The notes beneath the pieces were generated by a model that was given only the letters and a program-made list of their open reading frames with translations, did no database searches and had not been told where the DNA came from. From Paragorgia papillata (lineage: Eukaryota; Cnidaria; Anthozoa; Scleralcyonacea; Coralliidae), in NCBI GenBank assembly GCA_035771165.1, contig JAWNZC010000102.1, positions 802,001 to 866,000 of the forward strand: 64,000 nucleotides of DNA. The letters run 5' to 3'. This document shows positions 31,697 through 42,085 of the stretch, piece after piece. Within the stretch, counting starts at the first letter, position 1. The number at the start of each line of letters is the position of its first letter. Position numbers and translations under genes: made by a program.

Positions 31697-32157
31697 ACAC
31701 GCGTAAAAATCTCGCAAGTTGTTACAGCATTGTTGCCTGAACAATGCTGTAACAACTTGTTGACATATGGGAACAACATTGATAAATGAACAACATTGTT
31801 CATCATTGTTTCAACAAGTTGTTACAGCTTGATGAAACAACAACCGTTGTTCACGCATGTTGTAACAACCGAAGGACGTCAACCATGTTCACCATTGTTG
31901 TAACATTGTTGTTCATCGTTGTTATTTCGTCATGCTGTTACAACATGTTGTATCATGTGCGAACAACGTTGTTGGCTATAAAAATGTGCTGTTGGAACAA
32001 CTTGTTCATGTCTGTTGATTTATCCGTGAACAAGTTGTTCGAACCATAAGTGAACAACTTGTTCACGGCGAGCAGCACAACATTGTTCACGGCGAGCAGC
32101 ACAACATTGTTCACGCCTGTTGACAACCGTGAACAAGTTGTGCGTTTTTACGCGTGT
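31697..32157. mobile_element. MITE family I, copy 2
   Basis: Near-identical to 13492-13949, in the same orientation, with ACACGCGTAAAAATCTCGCA and TTGTGCGTTTTTACGCGTGT ends. A GAGCAGCACAACATTGTTCA segment is duplicated here. Confidence 0.88.
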
Positions 32158-32283
32158 ATTAGATTATGCAAACCATAACTGCGTACTCTTATCTTTCTGC
32201 CTAGAATCCCGAATGGATTATAATTGAAAGAGAAACGATGGCTTATGATGCTGAATATAAAGTAAAACACTTCTGAAAATAAC

Positions 32284-32510
32284 TAAACCTATAGTTTATT
32301 TGTAACGAAGGCATCTTTGTTGTGTGTAACTAAACTATAGTTTACGTGTGACGACCACAACAATAAAAATCATTTGTAAACATTTTTATCGTGTGCAACT
32401 AAGTTAGTTTACTTGTATTTGTAACGAAAACAACATGTAACTAAATTGTAGTTTACTTGTAATGTAGACAACAATAAAAGTAATTTATATACAAACAATA
32501 ATCTAGTCAA
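32284..32510. repeat. Degenerate repeat of AACTAAACTATAGTTTAC
   Basis: Four or five decayed units of about 55 bp with TATAGTTTACTTGTAA and ACAACAATAAAA segments. Confidence 0.6.
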
Positions 32511-32544
32511 ATTTGTAAACATCTTTGTTGTTGCCAAACATCTT

Positions 32545-32945
32545 TATTATATGCATGAGAAAATTACTACATTCTGATTGGTTGAGAGGTGTACAATTAT
32601 TTTATTAATTGTACTGCAGTACAATTAATAAAAATAGAGAAGGCCCTGGGAACGATGTTGACAATAAAATTCAAAATGGCGGCCAATTCTGCAATGGAAA
32701 AAGTTTTTACATTTCCAACGACTTGTGGTACACTATGAACTAAAAATAAATTATAAATTATAAATAAAAATAAATAATGTAAATATTTTGAAATGAGTAC
32801 AGAGAACACCCAGAGTGAAAATGTTTCTTGTCAAGTAATGAAACAAGATGATTTTGCTCGTACAATTAAGGATTTACACTACAAGTGATATTTGAAAATT
32901 TTGCCAAAACTTACAAAATCCTTAATTGTACTCGCTATCATATGA
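32545..32945. mobile_element. Possible decayed MITE
   Basis: ACATTCTGATTGGTTGAGAG followed by the perfect palindrome core TTAATTGTACTGCAGTACAA (32603-32633). AATTGTACTCGC-type sequence recurs at 32930. Ends not clear. Confidence 0.4.
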
Positions 32946-33057
32946 TTACCTATACTTATCGTGTACCGGCCCTGTACTGGCACCTGTGACCAGCCGATGC
33001 CAGGGCCTTTTCCCGCCCTCCCAATTTCAAAAAGGCCCTGGGAACAAGGATGAACTG

Positions 33058-33463
33058 AATCTCGTTCCCAGAGCCCACGTTCCCCACCCGGGAAACGAGA
33101 GACTCTGGGATAATCCGTTTCAAATCACAGGATTCTTGTTATTCCGGTTGAGGTACGCATGCGTAAATATCTGAGCGGAATCTGGATAGTATGTTCTCCT
33201 TGTTTGACTTTTCCCCAAACAAGTCAATGGGGTTGCTGGCGAAGCTCGAATTACAGCTTCTACACACATACGGCGAAGATATCGATCGCGGCAACGTCTT
33301 CACTGGAGTCTTGTCGTCCGACATCTTTGTTATTTTGGTTTTATTCCGGTCACTTCAGACCAACTCATGCTCACTATTCAGCCAATAACGTAACGATTTG
33401 AAACGGATTATCCCAGAGTCTCTCGTTTCCCGGGTGGGGAACGTGGGCTCTGGGAACGAGATT
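33058..33463. mobile_element. Gene-capturing TIR element (Pack-type), complete copy
   Basis: Two 70-bp inverted ends (AATCTCGTTCCCAGAGCCCA ... GATAATCCGTTTCAAATC and complement) flank 270 bp carrying a protein-coding fragment on the minus strand. No transposase. A broken second copy is at 19417-19633. Confidence 0.8.
33139..33324 (-). pseudogene. Captured zinc-binding-domain fragment, copy 1
   Basis: 61 codons, ATG at 33324: MSDDKTPVKTLPRS, then YVCRSCNSSFAS, NPIDLFGEKSNKENILSRF and CVPQPE, stopping where the element's terminal repeat starts. It looks like the N-terminus of a larger nuclear protein with one CxxC knuckle, truncated by the transposon. The same peptide with a few changes occurs at 19417 on the other strand, so the piece has moved within the genome. 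Whether the truncated peptide is expressed cannot be told. Confidence 0.6.
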
Positions 33464-33534
33464 GGAATGATCCAAAAAGAGTACATACGATTACATTTTT
33501 AACACAAAGAACGAAAATAAGTTTGAGTCCTTTT

Positions 33535-33639
33535 TTATTCAAATTTTCTCTGAATAATTTTCCGTTCTTGAAACTTTTGGTGGTAGTTTCGCTCGTTCTC
33601 ACCGATGATATCATATGATTGACTGCTTTTCATGTTTTT
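33535..33639 (-). CDS. Prepropeptide gene 2, proposed last coding exon
   Basis: An acceptor (CTTTGAAAAATTTCAACAG) opens a phase-0 frame of 34 codons ending TAA at 33535. The peptide begins KNMKSSQSYDII and is strongly charged (ENERNYHQKFQERK). It resembles in style, not in clear identity, the charged Cys-free last exon of gene 1, and it is phase-compatible with the first exon at 40613-40723 on the same strand. AATAAA overlaps the stop codon. The 7 kb distance and the weak pyrimidine tract make the pairing tentative. Confidence 0.4.
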   Translation of the reverse strand, partial: KNMKSSQSYDIIGENERNYHQKFQERKIIQRKFE

Positions 33640-33789
33640 CTGTTGAAATTTTTCAAAGCGAACGGTCTAAAAATATTAGAAAATATATACAAGTCCTTTG
33701 CAATTTTATCATATTTAAATGAACAAATTTATTTTGAGATTTTCATCATCTAACACGAGTACTAATCATTATTTTATTATTATTTTACT

Positions 33790-34155
33790 TTGGCTAATGC
33801 TAGACTATTTTACTCTGTCTAACACCAGACTATTTTACTCTGTCTAACACCAGACTATTTTACTCTATCTAACACCAGACTATTTTATTCTATCTAACAC
33901 CAGACTATTTTACTCTGTCTAACACCAGACTATTTTACTCTGTCTAACACCAGACTATTTTACTCTATCTAACACCAGACTATTTTATTCTATCTAACAC
34001 CAGACTATTTTACTCTGTCTAACACCAGACTATTTTACTCTGTCTAACACCAGACTATTTTACTGTGTCTAACACGTCACTATTTTACTCTGTCTAACAC
34101 CAGAATATTTTACTCTGTCTAACACCAGACTATTTTACTCTAACATCAGACTTTT
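33790..34155. repeat. 25-bp satellite block, locus 3
   Basis: About fourteen units of CTAACACCAGACTATTTTAC + TCTGT. A four-unit pattern with two TATCT variants repeats 100 bp apart (33865 and 33965), so multi-unit segments were duplicated. It lies in the proposed intron of gene 2. Confidence 0.93.
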
Positions 34156-34164
34156 TTTATTTAC

Positions 34165-34405
34165 AGTGAAATAAAAGTAGCATGCTGCGTAGGCAGTGTT
34201 GAAACAACAATCGAAATATAGTAAGGTTAGATATACTGCCGAAACAGAGAACGTAGGAGTCTAACGTTTCTTTTTCTGAGGGCCTTCGTCAGAGAGTGGG
34301 GCACACTGTTTCCGTTTCTCTCTCACGAAGGGCCTTCGCTCGAAACGTTAGACTCCTACGTTCTCTGTTTCGGCAGTATCAAACCTTACTATATTTCGCC
34401 ATTGT
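34165..34405. mobile_element. MITE family H
   Basis: CAGTGAAATAAAAGTAGCAT ... GTAAGGTTAGATATACTGCC ... GTCTAACGTTTC ... with a mirrored second half (GAAGGGCCTTCGCTCGAAAC). It starts directly at the end of the 25-bp satellite. Confidence 0.8.
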
Positions 34406-34747
34406 TTTATACGTTTATTTACCTCGCACAGCCACCAGAACGGACCACCACAACGTTGACAAAAGCATTCAGATACGACAAGTACAATCATAAAACAAAC
34501 CAGAAATCTAGCATTTTTTTGAAACATGGTTTTTTTTTAAACTCGTATTTTGTTTCTCGTTCTCCTCTTCCAAACGAAAATTGCTCTCTCTTGAAATTTT
34601 CTTGGGAAGATTTGTTCTCTCGCTTGTCGTCTCAAATTTGTGGGGAAGATCTTTCTTTGTGTTGACTGTCTTAAAACAAATGCAAGCCGTATATGATAAC
34701 GATGCATGTGTTCTAACGTTTTTATTATTTATCAATTATGGTTCAAT
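34406..34747. other. Non-coding stretch
   Basis: Nothing supportable. The frames here run on into the MITE at 34748. Confidence 0.4.
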
Positions 34748-35075
34748 TAAGGGGCATTCAAACTACAATCCTGGACAAAACAGACGTGGATATAGCGCGC
34801 GCTTTTGTGTTATTATTAAGAATTTTAATTGGAACCAAAATTATACGGTCTCCCCTCCCCCTCCCCCAGGCAATGTTGTGATTGTTAATGCGCCAAATCC
34901 TCAGCACTTTTTGGCTAGTCGTGGGATAATACAACATCGATGCTGGGGAAGGGGGAGAAACGTTTTATATAGGTAGAAATTAAAAAAAAGAAAGAAAGTA
35001 AATAATTAACGTTGAAAAATGTGCATTGTCCACACAATTTTGTCCAGGATTTAATTGTAGTTGCCGTTTCATATG
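34748..35075. mobile_element. MITE with GGCATTCAAACTACAATCCT ends
   Basis: Mirrored by CAGGATTTAATTGTAGTTGCC at the right. The interior includes ACAAAACAGACGTGG and a C-rich run. Confidence 0.65.
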
Positions 35076-35339
35076 TCTTTGTTAAAATCCTTTGTTCAAG
35101 AAACAGGCATATTTTAAATCTATTCAAGATCGATTTCGTTTGTACTATTCTACCTTATTAGTACTGTCAGTGTGAAAAACCTCTTACTGATAAGAAGAAT
35201 ACTGATGCTTTTACATATAGTATAAACTTTTCACAATGGCCGCCATTTTGAATATTATCTATGTCGGCGATCGTCGCCAGCTTAAGTCAATCTTGCTATA
35301 TAGCGTCGTTAGGAAGCAAAGATTTCTTTGAATTTCCTC
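35076..35339. other. Non-coding stretch
   Basis: Contains AATGGCCGCCATTTTGAA, a palindrome common in CpG-rich promoters and MITEs. Nothing else seen. Confidence 0.4.
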
Positions 35340-36006
35340 GCAACACGCGGTAGAGAAATTGAGAAAGAAAGGCTTGACAAACGAAAACTTGAACGAGTTC
35401 AAGAAAGAGCCTTGAAGGGCAGTGTTTAATGATAAAGTAAGCACTTATGAAAATCTTTTGAACAAAGCTGATGTGCCCAGCTTACAAAACAGGAGATTGC
35501 AAAATATAGCAATCTTGATGTATAAGGCAAAACACAATCTCTGCCCTCAATACATATCTGACTTGTTTATGAGCAAGAATATAACCATTAATTTAAGGAA
35601 TGCGGACATTCAAATCCCACGATTTAACACTGTGTCTTATGGAAAACATTCCCTTAGATATTTAGGTGCTAAATTATGGAGTAAGCTAGATGCTGATATG
35701 AAAAGAAGTGCATCATTAGAAATTTTTAAACAAAAAATTCGTAAACAAGATATTGAAAAACTTATGACTGAAAACTGACTGTAAGCTGACACTTACATGT
35801 ATCTATTATAAGTTGGGTTGGGTTTTTTTGGGGTTTTTTTTTAATAAGTTAAATCCCATACATATGTATATGTATTGTTATTTTAGATTTCTTTATATAG
35901 ATATTTATTTAATTTTAATATACTTATATCTAAATAGTGTCCCCAATTAGTAGACATATAGTCGGCTATGTATTCTTTGACACTGAAATAAAGTTATCTA
36001 TCTATC
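35340..36006 (+). pseudogene. LINE 3' end (CR1/L2-like) with polyA signal and TATC tail
   Basis: EIEKERLDKRKLERVQERAL, a stop, then an open frame 35422-35778 with PSLQNRRLQNIAILMYKAKH, LCPQYISDLF and SYGKHSLRYLGAKLWSKL. These are typical of the C-terminus of L2/CR1-type reverse transcriptase proteins. The 3' UTR ends CACTGAAATAAAGTTATCTA, with AATAAA and a short TATC repeat as in this group. It is 5'-truncated, as usual for dead copies, and lies in the proposed intron of gene 2. Confidence 0.88.
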
Positions 36007-36135
36007 TTGTTGATGTATAACATTGGAGAATATTTAGTTGAACGCTTTATATAACTGTATATAACTATATATAACTGATTGACTGCCGTGCTAAATAGAT
36101 TAGAGTCGTCCCAAATTATCATTTAGGTTCGTCAC

Positions 36136-36658
36136 ATAAGGGAGCTAGCTATAAGGGAGCTAGCCCGGTAAGCCGGGATGATTTCAGGCCGAAATTCGCA
36201 ACTATCAAGTAAATAAGGGCAAAGCTACGTTAGTTTTACTTCAGTTTTATATATATACATATAATTAGGCTATTATTTATTTTGTAAGCCCATCCTTAAT
36301 AAAAAGATTGTTATAATCCACGAAATCGTCTTCGCGAAGACTAATTAATTTATTAAATCTTCGCTATGATCACGAAACACACAAACAACGTTTTGATGTT
36401 CTATTTCAGTTCGTTTCAGCACTATTTATTCACACAGTCAAGCAAACGAACGCGTATCGAAGCGAGTTCAACAGTTTTTCAGCCCGGTTTGCCGGGATGA
36501 AAACGATTACATGGACATTCTCATCCCGGTTAACCGGCAAACTGGGCTAGCCCGCTTGCCATGTAGTCGAAGTGTTAAAACAACATGCGTTTGATAATTA
36601 CATAAAGCGGGCTATCCCGGTTAACCGGGCCAGGCCGGTCCATGCAATCGCCCCCTTA
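36136..36658. mobile_element. MITE of GCCCGGTTAACCGGGC motifs
   Basis: Ends AAGGGAGCTAGCCCGGTAAG and GCCGGTCCATGCAATCGCCCCCTTA. CCCGGTTAACCGGG-type palindromes recur at 36160, 36480, 36525 and 36615. The centre is AT-rich. Confidence 0.75.
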
Positions 36659-36689
36659 GATGTTTATTTATTAACGAGAAGAAAATATG

Positions 36690-36810
36690 CTTTCGGTAAT
36701 AGAGTAGTTCTGGTTTAACTCCTTCACTACCGAGAGCTCTCTATTTGACAAGGAAAATCGTCTGGCGTTAGACAGTAAAATACTAAAGTCTGCCTCAAAG
36801 TGTTAAGGAA
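36690..36810. mobile_element. Minimal element with one 25-bp satellite unit
   Basis: TTTAACTCCTTCACTACCGAGAG ... AATCGTCTGGCGTTAGACAG ... CTCAAAGTGTTAAGG: the same flanks as the satellite loci but with a single internal unit. Confidence 0.65.
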
Positions 36811-37261
36811 TAGAAAATTACCGCTTGTATTTATATAGACCGTTTTAATAAGAATAGAATACGTAATTTTCAATAGTTTCGTTTTCCCGAGAGTCTAGTT
36901 GTTTCTCGAGACGAAGTCGAGGGAAACATCGAGACTCGAGATGTCACGTGACCATCAATGAACCCACGATCGGAAATGGCGGCTGTCGAGGCTCGCGAAA
37001 TACGGGCTGACTCGTATTAGCTAGGCATGCGTAGAACGAATATCTTGCGTGTAAACGTCATCAATACACGGCCGACAACTCACTTGAGCCAGCACGCACG
37101 TGGACTGCAAACTGCCCCATGAAAGTGGCCGATTTTTTATGCGATTTCCGATCATGAATAGCAGTCTGAGGTACAACTAGCAAAACCCAGCTATATACAA
37201 AGGACGTTTGTTTTCTATTTCTTTTATGAAATAAGACTATGTGCCGTGATGTCACAATCGT
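36811..37261. other. Non-coding stretch
   Basis: A CTCGAGACGAAGTCGAGGG palindrome near 36915. No gene recognised. Confidence 0.4.
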
Positions 37262-37575
37262 GTCAGTCGCATTAAAGAAATACCAAATGGTTTTCCGTGT
37301 TTGGATACTCTGATCCAAACACGCGGGAAATTGCGAGACTGGAGAAAAGCGTAACAAAACACGAGCCGTAGGCGAGTGTTTTTAGCTTTTCGAAAGTCGA
37401 GCAATTTCCCAAGTGTTTGGATAAGAGTCTCCAAACGCGGAAAAAACCATTTGGTATTTCTTTTATAAAATAATCACAAGTGAATATGATATACTGTCCG
37501 ACATTTTCAAAAAATCGTTTTGGCGGGAATTTTCCGTGTTTGGATACTCTGATCCAAACACGGCAATTGACCAAT
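37262..37575. mobile_element. Inverted-repeat element, CGTGTTTGGATACTC family
   Basis: AAATACCAAATGGTTTTCCG, CGTGTTTGGATACTCTGATC and their complements alternate, giving several nested hairpins. A related short hairpin is at 51250-51350. Confidence 0.7.
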
Positions 37576-37764
37576 CAGGGCTCGCGTAGTATACATGTTA
37601 TTTTATAAAGCCTGATCTAAACACAGTAACTGACCAATCGCAGCGTGCGTGAGACGCAACCTATTTTATAAAATACAAGAACCGTAAAACGAGCGAGAGA
37701 TATAAAATATCTTTAATATTTCCAGGAAACATTTTTAAATGATATACACAAACTTTTCAAGATT

Positions 37765-38027
37765 CATTTATGTTACAATATATTATTATCCTTTATATTT
37801 AAATGGCTAACTAAAATGTTATTTTCAATAATCTTAATATACATTTATTCAATTCGCATTTTTTTCTTTTTAATTAAAAAAAACAATTCAGATCAGCGAG
37901 TAGTTCATTCACGTTTCAGCTTAATCTCTATTTATGCTACAATATATTATTATCCTTTATATTTAAATGGCTAACTAAAATGTTATTTTCAATAATCTTA
38001 ATATATATTTATTCAATTCGCATTGGT
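37765..38027. repeat. Direct duplication of a 95-bp AT-rich block
   Basis: TACAATATATTATTATCCTT ... ATGGCTAACTAAAATGTTAT ... ATTCAATTCGCATT occurs at about 37775-37860 and again, near-identical, at 37938-38024. Confidence 0.85.
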
Positions 38028-38071
38028 AGTTCATTCATGTCTCAGCTTAATGTTCTTTTTATTTTAAACAG

Positions 38072-38174
38072 CTTGCGAACAAATTTGAGGATAAGTAGTC
38101 GTCGACATGGGGCTGTTGTTGCATCACAACTAGCTGGATCACCGTGTCCACCTTTTGGCTACAAGAAGAAATAA
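38072..38174 (+). CDS. Candidate last coding exon ending CPPFGYKKK
   Basis: A good acceptor (TGTTCTTTTTATTTTAAACAG) is followed by 33 codons ending in TAA: LRTNLRISSRRH ... SQLAGSPCPPFGYKKK. It has a dibasic site and a basic C-terminus. The Pro/aromatic/Cys flavour recalls the peptides of the prepropeptide genes, but there is one cysteine only. The entering phase (two bases from the previous exon) does not fit the donor at 26969 directly. No upstream exon identified. Confidence 0.25.
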
Positions 38175-38357
38175 GCGTTGTTAGAAAATAACCGGTCGAA
38201 GAAGGTCTTAATATAAACTAGGTAGGTTGTATAGGAAACTCATTGAAAAGTTAAAACACTTTTCTAACTCTAAAAACTTACGTCCCGAGATAACTCAGTC
38301 TCATGTGAACAAGCCCTTAACTCTTTGCCCACAGTATCGTTCGTACGAAGCAGGCTT

Positions 38358-39414
38358 TAGTATTTTACTCTGTCTAACACCAGACTATTTTACTCTGTCT
38401 AACACCAGACTATTTTACTCTGTCTAACACCAGACTATTTTACTCTGTCTAACACCAGACTATTTTACTCTGTCTAACACCAGACTATTTTACTCTGTCC
38501 AACGCCAGACTATTTTACTCTGTCTAACACCAGACTATTTTACTCTGTCTAACACCAGACTATTTTACTCTGTCCAACGCCAGACTATTTTACTCTGTCT
38601 AACACCAGACTATTTTACTCTGTCTAACACCAGACTATTTTACTCTGTCTAACACCAGACTATTTTACTCTGTCCAACGCCAGACTATTTTACTCTGTCT
38701 AACACCAGACTATTTTACTCTGTCTAACACCAGACTATTTTACTCTGTCTAACACCAGACTATTTTACTCTGTCTAACACCAGACTATTTTACTCTGTCT
38801 AACACCAGACTATTTTACTCTGTCCAACGCCAGACTATTTTACTCTGTCTAACACCAGACTATTTTACTCTGTCTAACACCAGACTATTTTACTCTGTCC
38901 AACGCCAGACTATTTTACTCTGTCTAACACCAGACTATTTTACTCTGTCTAACACCAGACTATTTTACTCTGTCTAACACCAGACTATTTTACTCTGTCC
39001 AACGCCAGACTATTTTACTCTGTCTAACACCAGACTATTTTACTCTGTCTAACACCAGACTATTTTACTCTGTCTAACACCAGACTATTTTACTCTGTCT
39101 AACACCAGACTATTTTACTCTGTCTAACACCAGACTATTTTACTCTGTCCAACGCCAGACTATTTTACTCTGTCTAACACCAGACTATTTTACTCTGTCT
39201 AACACCAGACTATTTTACTCTGTCCAACGCCAGACTATTTTACTCTGTCTAACACCAGACTATTTTACTCTGTCTAACACCAGACTATTTTACTCTGTCT
39301 AACACCAGACTATTTTACTGTGTCTAACACCAGACTATTTTACTCTGTCTAACACCAGACTATTTTACTCTGTCTAACACCAGACTATTTTACTCTGTCT
39401 AACACCAGACTATT
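38358..39414. repeat. 25-bp satellite block, locus 4, with 325-bp higher-order repeat
   Basis: About 42 near-identical units of CTAACACCAGACTATTTTAC + TCTGT. Variant units reading TGTCCAACGCC fall at 38496, 38571, 38671, 38821, 38896, 38996, 39146 and 39221, that is, spacings 75, 100, 150, 75, 100, 150, 75. This is a 13-unit, 325-bp higher-order period. Confidence 0.95.
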
Positions 39415-39869
39415 CGAGATCAGGGATCTAGGATAGCGTATACAATTTGTCAATTTTGGTCTGCAACAGGGGCATATGTTGGTCTGAGATAGGGTATACA
39501 TGCCGATGTGGCACCAATGCTGGGATAGGGTATTGATTTTTTTTAGTTTAGGTCTGGGATAGGGTACAGAAAACCACTTTTTAAAGTCTGGGATAGGGTC
39601 AGGATTTTAAGGTCACAATGGAACACCTCTACCCAAAAATTGCCAGATTACCCCCCCCCCCCTCCCCCAGGGGCGCTAGGCAGAGTAAAATACTACAGTC
39701 TGCTTCGTTCGAAAATGAACCATATGGTACTGAGTTATCCCTATATACCCCCAAGATAACTCAGTTTGTGCATATAAAGCCTGTGTATACCAAGTTGACC
39801 TTGTTTCACATGAAAACGCAACTACCGAGTTATCCATGGCCCCTGAAATAACCCTAGCTTCATGTGAAC
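39415..39869. repeat. Degenerate GTCTGGGATAGGGTA repeat and flank
   Basis: GGTCTGxGATAGGGTA occurs about five times between 39440 and 39600, with irregular spacing. A C run and MITE-like sequence (ACTGAGTTATCC / GATAACTCAG) follow. Confidence 0.6.
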
Positions 39870-40015
39870 GCTTCACCATTTATTTTATTTTATTTATTTA
39901 TAAGCTTTGCCATTACAAAATTATAGACAAGACAATTACACTAAAACAGACGTATATACATAAACAATGGCAGGGAATACCTACAGAGGCAAAACCTCCA
40001 ATAACGGGAACCCGG
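39870..40015 (-). mobile_element. LINE 3' UTR fragment
   Basis: On the minus strand: GGTATTCCCTGCCATTGTTT ... AATGGCAAAGCTTATAAATA + AAT/AAAT tail, matching the 3' UTR at 27770-27862. Confidence 0.6.
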
Positions 40016-40020
40016 ATATA

Positions 40021-40310
40021 ACATTCTAAAATTCATTAATAATTCATGAGGAAAACCCAAAGAAAAATCATGAGCGTATCGGATCTATATATGTGATATA
40101 GACTCGCTCTAAGTTTCTCGCTGGTTTTTAACGGCTGAGATAAGCTTAATTTTCAAAATTACTACGCCAATGAACGTATGAAGTGATTCTTTTTAGAAGT
40201 CATTTAAAAACCTTGCAGTACGGGCTTTATCGGCTCTAAAACACTCGGCTATCGCCTCGTGTTTTATATCCGATAAAGCCCTCCTGCGCGGTTTATAAAT
40301 AGTACATAGA
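40021..40310. mobile_element. Repeat family J, copy 2
   Basis: ATTCATTAATAATTCATGAG, CTTGCAGTACGGGCTTTATC and GATAAAGCCCTCCTGCGCGG as at 14357. The mirrored GATAAAGCCC / GGGCTTTATC motif forms a hairpin. Confidence 0.75.
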
Positions 40311-40612
40311 GGCCAGTTGATGTACGCATGCGTATAATTACACAAAAATTGACTCTATGAGTCTGAGTCGGGCCAAAAAACATATTTATGCTCGCGAACG
40401 TCAACTCTATTGTTACATTATAAACATTCCGTTGTATTCCAAGCAACATCGATGTTTACACCAAAAAACGACAAATAAATTGATCGAAATAGAATAATCA
40501 GCGATACAAGTAAATAAAGGAAAGAAAGTTAGTAAACAAATATTGAAGCTCAGTGGAATTTTTTATTGGTATACTGAAGTCATGCAGTCTGAACTGCATG
40601 GTATATAAATAC
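40311..40612. other. Intron sequence downstream of the gene 2 donor
   Basis: Nothing recognised on either strand. Confidence 0.4.
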
Positions 40613-40723
40613 CTTCTTTGGGGGGCATCCCCAACCGTACGGTCCTCCACAACGTTGGGATAAACATTGAGTTACTGCCAAAAACAGTAGAAACCACATG
40701 AGAAGGCTTTTCGTTGAGAACAT
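40613..40723 (-). CDS. Prepropeptide gene 2, first coding exon (signal peptide and Cys-loop peptide)
   Basis: 37 codons from ATG at 40723 to a phase-0 donor (AAGAAG|GTATTT). Residues 1-20 or so are a signal peptide (SLLMWFLLFLAVTQC). Then QRCGGPYGWGCPPKK: a nine-residue loop closed by C25 and C33, bounded by R24 and the KK at the exon end. The exon is too short to stand out as an open frame, but signal peptide, Cys loop, basic ends and splice phase all agree with gene 1 (6767-6904). I infer a secreted precursor releasing one small cyclic peptide. The proposed partner exon is 33535-33639. No named family recognised. Confidence 0.58.
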
Positions 40724-41099
40724 GTTGAATTCGCCTCGTTTTTCTCTATAGCTCAAACTAAGGTTGTGTTTATTTCCTGCTTGGAACGAGTGGTGGACTC
40801 TGAATGACCGTAGCCCCGTAGCAGCACTTGCTTAAATATGGTAGGCCCGAGAGGAACGTTTATGTGGTATGATCTTTCTGATTGACAAAATCGTTGTGTA
40901 GTCATTGCCTTTGTTAATTAAAGTCAACTATATAGTGTTATCCAGCCTGGCAGTGACACATTCCTCTATGTCGGGATTTTCAAGTTGTTCCTGTCTAGGT
41001 TTCGTTCAAGTTTTCAATTTTAAATATAAGTGTAATTGAAAGCAGATACACATTGCATGCATGGAAGCACGCGTTTAGCATGTTCTACCACCCACAGCT
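40724..41099. other. Upstream region of gene 2
   Basis: No clear TATA box or splice acceptor immediately upstream of the ATG. Nothing else recognised. Confidence 0.4.
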
Positions 41100-41330
41100 A
41101 AGTGGGTGTTTTTTCCCCGCCAAATATTGAAGGCGAAGTTAAGCCAAGTTCAGTAGTAGTAGTATACTTGGATGAGAAACCGCTTGTCCGAGCTTGGAAC
41201 TTATGGAAGTAAAGTTGTTGGTTTTCTAGCTCCTATGCTTCGAGGGTTTTTCGCCTTTTGTGGATTTCCTCCCTCCACTAATTCACTTAATCAATCTTAG
41301 CTATCGTGTCCCCAATTAGTAGAACCCCGT
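41100..41330 (+). mobile_element. 5S-SINE-like fragment, strongly diverged
   Basis: AAGTTAAGCCAAGTTCAGTA ... ACTTGGATGAGAAACCGC keep the 5S-like order, followed by TTGTTGGTTTTCTAGCTCCT and GCTTCGAGGGTTTTTC of the SINE body. Confidence 0.55.
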
Positions 41331-41428
41331 AGGGTCGGTTGGAAGACGAGACACGGCAATACAATCAATCACAACTAAATTAGTCTCGGGTTTTTACACA
41401 AATGAAAACCCGAATATGAATTGAAAGC

Positions 41429-41622
41429 TTTAGACCCCGTTTACACGGCACTGGACGAATTCGGAACCGGTCTCGAATTAGTATACGGTTCCGCCTGTTT
41501 ACACGGCAGACAAATTCGGAACCGGTCTCAAATTAGTACGGTTCCGCCTCTTTACACGGCGAAATAGGACGAATTCGAGACCGGTCTCGAATTCGTCCAG
41601 TACCGTGTATAGTATGATAAAT
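41429..41622. mobile_element. MITE family W, CCCCGTTTACACGGC ends
   Basis: GACCCCGTTTACACGGCACT, then repeated CGAATTCGGAACCGGTCTCG / CGAGACCGGTCTCGAATTCG palindromes. The right outer end lacks the final GGGGTC. Confidence 0.7.
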
Positions 41623-42085
41623 TTTGAAATACAAACCAATCGACGGACATTCCGAATAGGGTAAATATTCGGTCTATTTCAAAATTTTGGTTTTCTTGCA
41701 TGTTATTAATTAAAAATGTTAACCTTTTTTACATTGTTAAAATACAGAGTATTTTGTAAAACTTCTCACTATAATTACCATAACTTGGGAATTTTAACAT
41801 GAGGAAGATTAAATTTCTTTCCGTTGTTTTTTTTTTGACTGGCAAAAAAAAAAGTTGCGGTTTAGTTTTAATTGCTATTATTTTAATTTCATGAGAAGCC
41901 AATGTTCTAGGCGTTTCCATATATTAAGCAATTAGGGCGTATCTTGAAAAAAATATGGAACTTATCTAATTTATGAAAAGTTGACTTATTTTACAAAAAA
42001 ATCAACCCAAGCCAAGTTCTAAGGCTATTAAGCCTTTCATTCCCATAGGTGGCATTTGGCACTTCTCACTTAACTCTTTCGATGA
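41623..42085. other. Non-coding stretch
   Basis: AT-rich, nothing recognised. Its right end (ACTTAACTCTTTCGATGACT) is already the flank of the next satellite element. Confidence 0.45.

Noticed and set aside
38358..39414. Possible CRISPR array (regular short direct repeats)
   Set aside because: The 25-bp units are contiguous without unique spacers, and the DNA is plainly eukaryotic.
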